Shown piece after piece: positions 1 through 5,836 of a stretch of DNA of 6,236 nucleotides (position 1 is its first letter; each line of letters begins with the position of its first letter). The notes beneath the pieces were generated by a model, which saw only the letters and a list, made by a program, of their open reading frames with translations, made no database searches and was not told where the DNA came from. Location of the stretch: positions 1 to 6,236 of the forward strand of contig JAURXE010000700.1 in the NCBI GenBank assembly GCA_030654635.1. Reading direction: 5' to 3'. The stretch comes from Pseudomonas sp. (lineage in GTDB: Bacteria; Pseudomonadota; Gammaproteobacteria; Pseudomonadales; Pseudomonadaceae). The translations under genes were made by a program, and so were the position numbers.

Positions 1-50
1 CACTGGCCTGCTTTGTCGCCGCCGATGTGCACCTGGAGGTGCTGCGTTAA
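1..50 (+). CDS. metN: Methionine ABC transporter ATP-binding protein MetN, C-terminal end only (partial)
   Basis: Only the last 15 codons and the TAA stop (48-50) are present; the reading frame enters from the left edge at base 3. The tail reads LACFVAADVHLEVLR. It would be the end of the C-terminal NIL-type regulatory domain of MetN, the cytoplasmic ATPase that powers methionine uptake. The assignment rests mainly on context: it runs directly into metI in the same direction, sharing one base (TAATG at 48-52), the usual metN-metI arrangement. Fifteen residues alone would not identify the family. Confidence 0.75.
   Translation, partial: LACFVAADVHLEVLR
35..40 (+). promoter_or_regulatory. Ribosome binding site of metI inside the end of metN
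   Basis: GGAGGT lies 9 bases before the metI ATG at 50 and inside the last codons of metN. It is a near-perfect Shine-Dalgarno sequence. With the one-base stop/start overlap it supports translational coupling of ATPase and permease, and it fixes the metI start. Confidence 0.75.
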
Positions 51-727
51 TGGAAGCCTTACTCGCAAGTCTGCTACCCAACGTCGACTGGACGGAAATC
101 GGCTACGCCAGCCTCGACACCCTGAGCATGCTCGGCGGCTCGTTGCTGTTCACCCTGTTGCTCGGCCTGCCGCTGGGGGTGCTGTTGTTTCTCACCGGTC
201 CACGCCAATTGTTTGCCCAGCCGGCGCTGTACGGTCTGTTGTCGCTGCTGGCCAACGTATTGCGCTCGGTGCCGTTCGTGATCCTGTTGATTTTGATGAT
301 CCCGCTGACGGTGCTGCTGACCGGCACTTCGCTGGGCGTGGCCGGCGCCATTCCGCCACTGGTGGTCGGTGCTACGCCGTTTTTCGCCCGACTAGTGGAA
401 ACCGCCTTGCGCGAAGTCGAACGCGGCATCATCGAAGCCACCCAGGCGATGGGCGCCAGCACCTGGCAAATCATCACCCGCGCCCTGCTGCCAGAAGCGC
501 TGCCAGGCATCCTCGCCGCCATCACCGTGACGGCCATTACCCTGGTGTCGTACACGGCGATGTCCGGCCTGATCGGCGGCGGTGGCCTGGGCGACTTGGC
601 CGTGCGCTATGGCTATCAGCGTTATCAGCCAGATGTGATGGCAGTCACCGTGGTGCTGCTGTTGGTGCTGGTGCAAATTCTGCAAAACACTGGCGATAAG
701 CTGGTGGTGCATTTCTCACGTAAATAA
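50..727 (+). CDS. metI: D/L-methionine ABC transporter permease MetI
   Basis: A 225-residue integral inner-membrane protein, the usual length for MetI. It forms the translocation channel of the MetNIQ importer as a dimer paired with two MetN ATPases. Visible features are hydrophobic segments at about residues 22-48, 57-90, 93-113, 151-171 and 195-213, and the conserved RSVPF motif at 72-76. The cytoplasmic EAA coupling loop lies at about 129-148 (EATQAMGAS, then LLPEALPG) and docks on the ATPase. The glycine-rich GLIGGGGLGDLAVRYGY stretch near 173-189 is typical of MetI. The ATG at 50 is chosen because GGAGGT lies 9 bases upstream and it overlaps the metN stop. A longer frame starting at base 13 is an out-of-frame shadow. 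No damage or unusual composition is seen. Confidence 0.96.
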   Translation: MEALLASLLPNVDWTEIGYASLDTLSMLGGSLLFTLLLGLPLGVLLFLTGPRQLFAQPALYGLLSLLANVLRSVPFVILLILMIPLTVLLTGTSLGVAGAIPPLVVGATPFFARLVETALREVERGIIEATQAMGASTWQIITRALLPEALPGILAAITVTAITLVSYTAMSGLIGGGGLGDLAVRYGYQRYQPDVMAVTVVLLLVLVQILQNTGDKLVVHFSRK

Positions 728-830
728 AAGTTCTAGAAAATAAAAGCTTCAGGAAATGACAAAGTCTCGACAATAAACCGGCAGGCGACCATTACCCTCG
801 GAGCCCGCACCACTTCCCACAAGGAACTCA
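728..830 (+). other. metI-metQ intercistronic region
   Basis: These 103 bases carry no gene. The first 50 are clearly A/T-rich compared with the flanking genes and include an 8-base palindrome TTCTAGAA at 731-738. The last part carries AAGGA at 821-825, the metQ ribosome site. The gap could hold an internal promoter giving extra metQ product, as binding proteins are usually needed in excess, but no convincing -35/-10 pair is visible. I see no stable hairpin or riboswitch-like fold. Confidence 0.4.
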
Positions 831-1619
831 ATGATGAAAAAACTAGTTGTTAAGCTTGCCGCTGCTGCCGCCCTGGCCAGTGTTTTTAACGCTCAGGCCA
901 GCGAAACCCTGAGTATCGCCGCCAGCGCCGTACCCCATGCAGAAATCCTCGAGTTCGTGAAGCCCGCCTTGGCCAAGCAAGGCGTGGAGCTGAAGATCAA
1001 GGTCTTCACCGACTACGTGCAGCCGAACGTGCAGGTGGCCGAGGGCCGTCTGGACGCCAACTTCTTCCAGCACCAGCCGTACCTGGATGAGTTCAACAAG
1101 GCCCGTGGCAGCCAGCTGGTCAGCATCGCCGGCGTGCATATCGAACCCTTCGGCGCCTACTCAAGCAAAGTCAAAAGCCTCGCCGACTTGCCCCAGGGCG
1201 CCAACGTGGTGATCCCCAACGACGCCACCAACGGCGGCCGCGCCCTGTTGCTGCTGGCCAAGGCTGGGGTAATCACCTTGAAAGACGGCGCCGGCATCAC
1301 CGCCACAGTCAAAGACATCGTCAGCAACCCGAAAGCCATCAAAGTCCGCGAACTGGAAGCTGCCACCCTGCCACGGGTGCTCGACCAGGTCGACCTGGCG
1401 CTGATCAACACCAACTACGCGCTGGAAGCCAAACTCAATCCGACCAAGGATGCGTTGGTGATCGAAGGCAGCGACTCGCCGTACGTGAACATTCTGGTGG
1501 TCAGCGGCGAGCGCAAAGACGACGCCAACCTGCAAAAGCTGGCCAAGGCGCTGAACAGCCCTGAGGTCAAAGCCTTTATCAACGAGAAGTACCAAGGTGC
1601 GGTCGTGCCGGCGTTCTGA
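831..1619 (+). CDS. metQ: Methionine-binding periplasmic protein MetQ (NlpA family)
   Basis: A 262-residue substrate-binding protein that captures methionine in the periplasm and hands it to MetI/MetN. The N-terminus is a Sec signal peptide: positive MMKKLVVK, a hydrophobic alanine-rich core, and a likely signal peptidase I site after AQA (residues 21-23). NlpA-family signatures follow in order: AVPHAEIL (33-40), FTDYVQPN (59-66), EGRLDANFFQHQPYL (71-85), IPNDATNGGRALLLL (128-142), LALINTNYAL (189-198) and EGSDSPYVN (212-220). There is no lipobox cysteine, and I see no cysteine anywhere, so this is a soluble periplasmic form rather than a lipoprotein like E. coli MetQ. Two adjacent ATGs (831 and 834) could both start; AAGGA at 821-825 lies 5 or 8 bases upstream. 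It is the last gene of the met unit. Related family members bind other ligands, so the substrate is inferred from family and neighbours. Confidence 0.95.
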   Translation: MMKKLVVKLAAAAALASVFNAQASETLSIAASAVPHAEILEFVKPALAKQGVELKIKVFTDYVQPNVQVAEGRLDANFFQHQPYLDEFNKARGSQLVSIAGVHIEPFGAYSSKVKSLADLPQGANVVIPNDATNGGRALLLLAKAGVITLKDGAGITATVKDIVSNPKAIKVRELEAATLPRVLDQVDLALINTNYALEAKLNPTKDALVIEGSDSPYVNILVVSGERKDDANLQKLAKALNSPEVKAFINEKYQGAVVPAF

Positions 1620-1652
1620 TGACTCGCTGATAGCTGATTATTCAGCGTAAAT

Positions 1653-1686
1653 AAAAATGCCCGCTCAGTTGAGCGGGCATTTTTTT
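1653..1686. terminator. Bidirectional intrinsic terminator between metQ and SCO
   Basis: A perfect 10-bp stem, ATGCCCGCTC (1657-1666) with GAGCGGGCAT (1671-1680), closes a four-base loop, AGTT. On the + strand it is followed by T7 (1680-1686), a textbook Rho-independent terminator for metQ, whose stop is at 1617-1619. Read on the - strand the same stem is followed by TTTTTATTT, so it can also end the convergent cytochrome oxidase assembly operon, whose last stop is at 1717-1719. Confidence 0.93.
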
Positions 1687-1688
1687 GC

Positions 1689-1711
1689 GCCTTAGCTTAA
1701 AGCCCTAAGGC
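1689..1711. repeat. Short inverted repeat beside the shared terminator
   Basis: GCCTTAG (1689-1695) and CTAAGGC (1705-1711) form a perfect 7-bp stem with a 9-base loop. It lies between the bidirectional terminator and the SCO stop codon. In - strand transcripts it would form just before the main terminator hairpin, so it may protect the 3' end or assist termination. It has no T-run of its own directly after the stem. Confidence 0.5.
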
Positions 1712-1716
1712 ACCGG

Positions 1717-2352
1717 TCAGTTTTGCTCAGTTAACAACCCCGGCAGCTGCTCTTTAAGTTTTTGGTTATTCAGGGGTGCGCGGATAAAACCATGTTGACG
1801 ACCATCGGGGCCGAGAATGACTAGGTTACCGCTGTGATCGACCGTGTAGTTTTCTTTGCTGGTGTCAGCGGGAATAAAGGGAATGCTGACGGCATTAGCG
1901 AATTTCTGCAGCGTCGCCTCGTCACCGGTTAAACCTTGAAAGCTCGGATCAAAATAGCTCAGGTATTGCTTGATCTGCGCTGGCGTATCGCGGTGCGGAT
2001 CGACACTGACGAAGATGATTTGCAGGTTGTTGCGCGCGGCCTCAGGCAACAAGGTTTTCAGCTCACGCAGCTGGGCGAGGGTGGTCGGGCAGATGTCTGG
2101 GCAGAAGGTGTAGCCAAAAAACAACAAGCTCCATTTGCCCTTGAGTTGATCCACCACCACCGGTTGGCCGTCCTGATTAGTCAAGCTCAGCGACGGCAAA
2201 CTACGGTTCTGTGGCAGCAAGACAATCCCGGCATCCAGCAATACCGCAGGGTCAGCCCGGCCCGAGTTAGTCAGGACCTTGTTGACCGTCAGGCCAAGCA
2301 CCAGCGCCACCACGGCGACCAGAATAAATACGGTTGTTTGAATACGGGTCAT
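1717..2352 (-). CDS. senC: SCO1/SenC family copper chaperone for cytochrome c oxidase
   Basis: A 211-residue membrane-anchored thioredoxin-fold protein that binds copper in the periplasm and helps build the CuA centre of oxidase subunit II. Residues 6-23 form one N-terminal membrane anchor. The copper site is complete: FCPDIC gives C84 and C88, and the distal ligand is H173 in TVDHSGN. The family stretch VSVDPHRDTP is at 116-124. Length is normal for bacterial SCO. The ATG at 2350-2352 is supported by AAGGA (complement of 2361-2365) 8 bases upstream. It is the last gene of the - strand operon, 81 bp after cyoE, and ends just before the shared terminator. SCO proteins can also act as thiol reductases; the oxidase-assembly role is inferred from family and neighbours. 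Confidence 0.96.
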   Translation of the reverse strand: MTRIQTTVFILVAVVALVLGLTVNKVLTNSGRADPAVLLDAGIVLLPQNRSLPSLSLTNQDGQPVVVDQLKGKWSLLFFGYTFCPDICPTTLAQLRELKTLLPEAARNNLQIIFVSVDPHRDTPAQIKQYLSYFDPSFQGLTGDEATLQKFANAVSIPFIPADTSKENYTVDHSGNLVILGPDGRQHGFIRAPLNNQKLKEQLPGLLTEQN

Positions 2353-2433
2353 TGAAGCAATCCTTAAAATCGGCGAACGATGTCAGCCACTCCTAACTCC
2401 GCATGGTCGAGCGCAGCCACGTTGAGGGCCGCT

Positions 2434-3333
2434 TCATAGGCTCAGCAGTAAGTAGTGATCAACGAGTAGGGCGATAAACAGCGAGAACAAGTACCAGATA
2501 CTGTACTTGAAGGTGTTGATCGCCGCGTGCGGCTTGCTGTCACGGTACAGCACCCAGGCCCAGTGCAGAAACCGCGCACCCAGGCCGACAGCGCACACCA
2601 AGTAAAGCAAACCGCTCATATGAATGGTGTAGGGCAGCAGGGTAACGGCGAACATCACGCAGGTGTAGAGCAAGATGTGCACTTTGGTGTAGTGCTCGCC
2701 GTGGGTCACCGGCAGCATCGGGATGTCGACCTTGGCATATTCCTCTTTGCGGTGGATGGCCAGCGCCCAGAAGTGCGGCGGCGTCCAGGCGAAAATAATC
2801 AGCACCAGCAGCAGTGGCTCGGCACTTATATGCCCGGTTACCGCCACCCAACCCAGCAGCGGCGGAGCGGCGCCGGCCAGGCCGCCGATGACGATGTTCT
2901 GTGGCGTCGCACGCTTCAAAAAGCCGGTGTAGAGCACCGCATAGCCCAGCAAGGACGCCAGGGTCAGCCAGGCTGTCAGCTGATTGGTAAAGACCAGCAA
3001 GATGGCCAGCCCGCCCACCGAGAGCAACATGGCAAAGCTCAGCGCCGCCGCCGGCGATACCCGTCCTTCGGCCAACGGACGTTTATGGGTGCGGGCCATG
3101 ACCGCGTCGATACGCCGATCAACCACATGATTGACCGCCGCCGCGCCGCCGGCGCAGAAGGCGATACCCAGGTTGCCGAAGATCAGAATCGTCCAAGGCA
3201 CCCCGGCGCGGGCGGCGAGGAACATGCCGACCAAGGATGTGATCAGCATCAGCACCACCACCTTCGGCTTGGTCAGCTCTAGGTAGTCGCGCCAGAGCGC
3301 TTGGCTGTGGCGTTCGGTTAAAACAGTGGCCAT
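2434..3333 (-). CDS. cyoE: Protoheme IX farnesyltransferase (heme O synthase)
   Basis: A 299-residue polytopic inner-membrane enzyme of the UbiA prenyltransferase superfamily, also called CtaB. It adds a farnesyl group from farnesyl diphosphate to heme B, giving heme O. The first Asp-rich motif is NHVVDRRID (68-76, key N68, D72, D76), followed by [12 protein letters not shown] (79-90). The second conserved loop is [16 protein letters not shown] (194-209), and [17 protein letters not shown] (135-151) and [11 protein letters not shown] (183-193) are also typical. About eight to nine hydrophobic segments fill the rest. The ATG at 3331-3333 is preceded by AAGGAG (complement of 3341-3346) with a 7-base spacer. 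It sits 81 bp downstream of ctaA, whose product uses its heme O. The symbol cyoE is by homology; there is no bo3 oxidase operon here and the context is aa3 assembly. Confidence 0.96.
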   Translation of the reverse strand: MATVLTERHSQALWRDYLELTKPKVVVLMLITSLVGMFLAARAGVPWTILIFGNLGIAFCAGGAAAVNHVVDRRIDAVMARTHKRPLAEGRVSPAAALSFAMLLSVGGLAILLVFTNQLTAWLTLASLLGYAVLYTGFLKRATPQNIVIGGLAGAAPPLLGWVAVTGHISAEPLLLVLIIFAWTPPHFWALAIHRKEEYAKVDIPMLPVTHGEHYTKVHILLYTCVMFAVTLLPYTIHMSGLLYLVCAVGLGARFLHWAWVLYRDSKPHAAINTFKYSIWYLFSLFIALLVDHYLLLSL

Positions 3334-3360
3334 AAGGTGTCTCCTTATTGTTATTCGATA

Positions 3361-3390
3361 ACGGGGTAAGGCCCAAAGCCTGTGACCCGT
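3361..3390 (-). other. Possible stem-loop in the ctaA-cyoE gap
   Basis: In the 81-bp gap an outer stem, ACGGG (3361-3365) with CCCGT (3386-3390), encloses an inner stem, AGGC (3369-3372) with GCCT (3378-3381), with a CCAAA loop and small internal loops. A neighbouring short hairpin, GTTAT-TCG-ATAAC, spans 3350-3362 next to the cyoE ribosome site. No T-run follows, so this is not an obvious terminator. It might affect mRNA stability or cyoE translation, or be chance. Confidence 0.25.
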
Positions 3391-3414
3391 GCTGAACCCT
3401 GTGTGCCTGTTGGT

Positions 3415-4446
3415 TTAGATCGCCCTCTGACTGACTACGGTGGCGAAACTGCTTTGCCGCGCAAGAGCCGGCGCGCGCAGACGGTAATTAATCAGCACCA
3501 GCGTTAGCAGCAAGGCCGCGCCACCGGCGTTATGGGCCACCGCCACCGCCAGCGGTAAGTGCAGCAAGACATTGCTGACGCCGAGGCTGATTTGCACCGT
3601 CAGCGCCAGCAGCAACAGGCCGGCCAATTTACTTAAGCCCTCGCTGCGCAGTCGCCAGGCCAGCGCCAGCAACGCCAGGGTCACCAGCAGCGCACCGAGC
3701 CTGTGGCTCATATGGATGGCCGTGCGTGCATCGCTGTCGAGCTGCCCGCCGAGGTAGTTAGGGCCGATGTGCTGGCTCAGGTGAAAGCCATTGGCAAAAT
3801 CCATCGCCGGCCACAGCTGGCCATGACAGGTCGGCAAATCGACACAGGCCACTGCCGCGTAGTTGCTGCTAACCCAACCACCAAGGGCGATCTGCCCGAT
3901 TACCAGCAGCAAGCTGAGCGCGGCGAGCAGGCGCAATCGTGGCGACACTTCGGCCAACGCCGGCCAACGACCGGACAAACGCAAGCTCAGTAACAGCAGC
4001 AGGCTCAGCGTGGTAAAACCACCGAGCAGGTGCGCGGTAACCACTTGCGGCCAGAGCTTCAGGGTAACCGTCCACATGCCAAAAGCCGCTTGGGCGATGA
4101 CCACCACGACCAGCAGCAGCGGCAGCTTCAACGGCTGCCCGGGTTGTTTGCGGTGGCGCCACGCGTGAATCGCCAAACCCACCAGCAACAGGCCGAGACT
4201 GCCGGCAAAGTAGCGATGAATCATCTCGCTCCAGCCCTTTTGCTCCTCCACCGGTGCCTGGGGGTAATTCAATTCAGCATGGGCCAGCTGTGTCTCGGAT
4301 TGGGGCACGCCGATAAAGCCATAGCAGCCAGGCCAATCCGGACAGCCCAGGCCGGCGTGGGTCAGCCGGGTATAGGCGCCGAGCAGCACGACCAGCAGCG
4401 CCAGACAGGTGGCGAGCAGGGCGAGGCGGTATCCGGGTTTGGCCAT
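3415..4446 (-). CDS. ctaA: Heme A synthase (CtaA/COX15 family)
   Basis: A 343-residue inner-membrane protein that oxidises the C8 methyl of heme O to a formyl group, giving heme A for aa3-type oxidase. It shows the tandem four-helix repeat of the family. The first half has RLTHAGLGCPDWPGC (27-41) with C35 and C41, then E74 and H77 in EMIHRYFAG and H139 in TAHLLGG. The second half has CVDLPTC (201-207), then H248 in MSHRLGA and H305 in AHNAGGA. The four histidines match the expected heme ligands, and E74 matches the conserved catalytic-side glutamate. Both periplasmic loops carry a cysteine pair. The ATG at 4444-4446 follows AAGGAG (complement of 4452-4457) with a 5-base spacer. The gene starts 22 bp after the thioredoxin-like gene and precedes cyoE. 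Confidence 0.96.
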   Translation of the reverse strand: MAKPGYRLALLATCLALLVVLLGAYTRLTHAGLGCPDWPGCYGFIGVPQSETQLAHAELNYPQAPVEEQKGWSEMIHRYFAGSLGLLLVGLAIHAWRHRKQPGQPLKLPLLLVVVVIAQAAFGMWTVTLKLWPQVVTAHLLGGFTTLSLLLLLSLRLSGRWPALAEVSPRLRLLAALSLLLVIGQIALGGWVSSNYAAVACVDLPTCHGQLWPAMDFANGFHLSQHIGPNYLGGQLDSDARTAIHMSHRLGALLVTLALLALAWRLRSEGLSKLAGLLLLALTVQISLGVSNVLLHLPLAVAVAHNAGGAALLLTLVLINYRLRAPALARQSSFATVVSQRAI

Positions 4447-4468
4447 GAGTGCTCCTTGAAGTCTGCGC

Positions 4469-5044
4469 TTAACCGATATTCGACAGTTTTAGCAGCAGCC
4501 GCAGGTCCGTCAGCACCTGCTTACCATCGGCCTTCGCGTCGTAGCGCAGGACCAGATTGCCGTGCGGATCGATAATCCACAGCTGTACCGCCGGATTGCC
4601 TTTGAGCAGTTGATCGTAACGGTGGCGCTCCAACTCAAAGCGTTCCAGCTGTGGGTATTCGCGCTGTAATTGCGCCTGGTAGGTCTCGCTCAGCGGCGCG
4701 GAGCTGGCCAACCCATGGCTGGCGCGCGAGGACTCACGCCCCAGACCAATTTGAATCTGCCGGGCCAGATACACCAGTTGCTGGCAATCGGCGGCGCAGT
4801 CTTCAGGGGCGGTTACCAGCAACTGCCAACGTTGTTCATCCTGCGCCGCCACCCCCAACTCGCTACGGCTTTGCCCGCTACCCAGCAACTCGCCGTGGTA
4901 ACTGCGCGATTCCGGCACCCAGAACTGCCATTTGTACATGGCCGTCGCCAGCAGTATTGGGCCTATGGTCGCGGCCAAAATCAGCAGCAACTGCAAACGT
5001 CCACGGCGTGGATTTAGCTCAGGCTTGGGGGTCACTGCATGCAT
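4469..5044 (-). CDS. Membrane-anchored SCO/thioredoxin-like protein of unknown function in the oxidase assembly operon
   Basis: A 191-residue protein whose function I cannot name; a gene in this position is, as I recall, usual in Pseudomonas oxidase clusters. It has one membrane anchor at about 17-38 after a positively charged N-terminus, so residues 40-191 should face the periplasm. The segment from W73 to C87 (RWQLLVTAPEDCAADC) matches the SCO segment W74-C88 encoded in this window residue for residue in spacing, with a CxxxC pair at C83/C87. The C-terminal part (LWIIDPHGNLVLRYD, 155-169) fits the late strand-turn-strand of SCO. The SCO copper ligand His is not conserved; the aligned position is about P151. 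A likely role is a thiol-disulfide or copper-relay helper for the oxidase, which is inference. The ATG at 5042-5044 has AAGGA (complement of 5054-5058) 9 bases upstream, inside the SURF1 gene, and the two genes overlap by 26 bp. The downstream gap to ctaA is 22 bp. Confidence 0.9.
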   Translation of the reverse strand: MHAVTPKPELNPRRGRLQLLLILAATIGPILLATAMYKWQFWVPESRSYHGELLGSGQSRSELGVAAQDEQRWQLLVTAPEDCAADCQQLVYLARQIQIGLGRESSRASHGLASSAPLSETYQAQLQREYPQLERFELERHRYDQLLKGNPAVQLWIIDPHGNLVLRYDAKADGKQVLTDLRLLLKLSNIG

Positions 5045-5765
5045 CGCTGCGCTTCCTTAGAGGGTTGTTAGCGGTTGAATTAAAGCCGAAATACACAAAC
5101 AACACGGACAATGCCAGCGCCAGCGCGAACCACTGCACAGCATAGCCCTGGTGTTTTTCAGGGCTCATCGCCACCACCGGCCAGTCGGTTTGATATGCCG
5201 CCGGCCCTAGCTCTAACCGTAGCTCATACGGCCAACCGCCGCGGCCCAACTGCTGCCACAAAGCCGGCGCATCAACCCGGGTGAGCAATTGCGGCCAAAC
5301 GCTGCCGGGCTGATCGCGCTGCAACTGAAAACTCTCACCCAGCGGTACATAGACCCAGGCCTGCAACTGCACAGCGCCGCTTGGAGTGCTGAACACGGGA
5401 GGCGTGCGCCGGTCTGGCCAGGCCAGCCAGCCGCGATTGAGGAGCAGCCAAAGGCCGCTGTTTTGATCATAAAAAGGTTGTAGCAACTCGACTCCGGCGC
5501 GCCCGGCACGGGTGCGGTTATCCAGCAAAATGCTGTGCTCAGCATCGAAGTGGCCTTGCAGCAATACCCGCCGAAACGACGGATCGGTGCTCAGCTCCAG
5601 CTCGCCAAGCGCTTGCGGCGGTGCTTGTCGACGAACCTCTTGGGCACTCAACAACTCACGCTTTTGCTCGGCCCGCGCCAACTGCCAAAAGCCCAGACCG
5701 ATCAACAGTGGTAACAACGCCAGCACCAGCACGCTTGGCAGCAAGCCCGGCCGAAAGGGTTTCAC
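5019..5765 (-). CDS. SURF1 family cytochrome oxidase biogenesis protein
   Basis: A membrane protein with two helices flanking a periplasmic domain, the SURF1 (Shy1) layout; it is thought to bind heme A and help insert it into oxidase subunit I. With the GTG start at 5763-5765 it has 248 residues. The first helix spans about 7-27 and runs into LGFWQLARAEQK (24-35). Then come GHFDAEH (71-77), LDNRTR (81-86), LLNRGWL (108-114), the family signature HQGYAVQW (205-212) and the second helix at about 210-228. No ATG is available: a TAA lies in frame four codons before a possible TTG start at 5775-5777, and the next start is this GTG. GTG is chosen because it gives MKPFRPG, which fits my memory of Pseudomonas homologues; neither start has a visible Shine-Dalgarno. 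It is the first gene of the operon and overlaps the next by 26 bp. Confidence 0.92.
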   Translation of the reverse strand: MKPFRPGLLPSVLVLALLPLLIGLGFWQLARAEQKRELLSAQEVRRQAPPQALGELELSTDPSFRRVLLQGHFDAEHSILLDNRTRAGRAGVELLQPFYDQNSGLWLLLNRGWLAWPDRRTPPVFSTPSGAVQLQAWVYVPLGESFQLQRDQPGSVWPQLLTRVDAPALWQQLGRGGWPYELRLELGPAAYQTDWPVVAMSPEKHQGYAVQWFALALALSVLFVYFGFNSTANNPLRKRSDACSDPQA

Positions 5766-5836
5766 CGGCGTGGCCAAAATATTGTTTTATGGCTGGCTAT
5801 ACTGCTAGGCATTACCCCTCCCCCCGGAGTTACTTC
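5766..5836. promoter_or_regulatory. Divergent intergenic region, SURF1 operon versus DUF2909 gene
   Basis: This short gap separates two outward-facing genes and should hold promoters for both. On the + strand TATACT (5798-5803) is a fair -10 box and would give a leader of about 27 bases to the ATG at 5837, but no good -35 is found 16-18 bases upstream. GGAG (5826-5829) is the ribosome site of the small gene. On the - strand the A/T-rich stretch 5776-5790 is the only promoter-like or leader-like sequence. Assignment as a promoter region is by position. Confidence 0.4.

Noticed and set aside
13..699. Long + strand open frame starting upstream of metI and covering nearly all of it
   Set aside because: It is out of frame with metI and has an Arg/His/Ala-rich, non-membrane composition typical of a shadow frame in GC-rich DNA; metI itself has full family motifs.
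700..707. GCTGGTGG, identical to the E. coli Chi site
   Set aside because: It lies within metI codons, a single 8-mer is expected by chance in such DNA, and Chi sequences differ between genera.
728..830. Methionine riboswitch or clear promoter between metI and metQ
   Set aside because: No stable multi-helix fold is seen; the best -35/-10 candidates (TTCAGG and CAATAA) match consensus poorly.
2527..3282. 251-codon open frame on the + strand opposite cyoE
   Set aside because: The Gln/His/Arg-rich composition is that of the antisense of a membrane protein gene; cyoE on the other strand has all expected motifs.
4030..4575. 181-codon + strand open frame opposite ctaA
   Set aside because: It is low-complexity, Gln/Arg/Ala-rich, crosses two real genes on the other strand and has no recognisable domain.
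5540..5560. The string GHFDAEH occurs in both SURF1 and the subunit III tail
   Set aside because: The two sites use different codons and lie in unrelated structural contexts, each within its own family motif; I take it as coincidence, not a duplicated element.
5791..5805. Possible sigma-54 promoter (TGGC ... TGCT) ahead of the small membrane gene
   Set aside because: The GG and GC dinucleotides are 11 bases apart instead of the required 10, and the -24 box is poor.
5621..5836. N-terminal extension of the DUF2909 frame to 139 codons
   Set aside because: The extension is antisense to SURF1 and has no hydrophobic or domain character; the ATG at 5837 has a good GGAG site.
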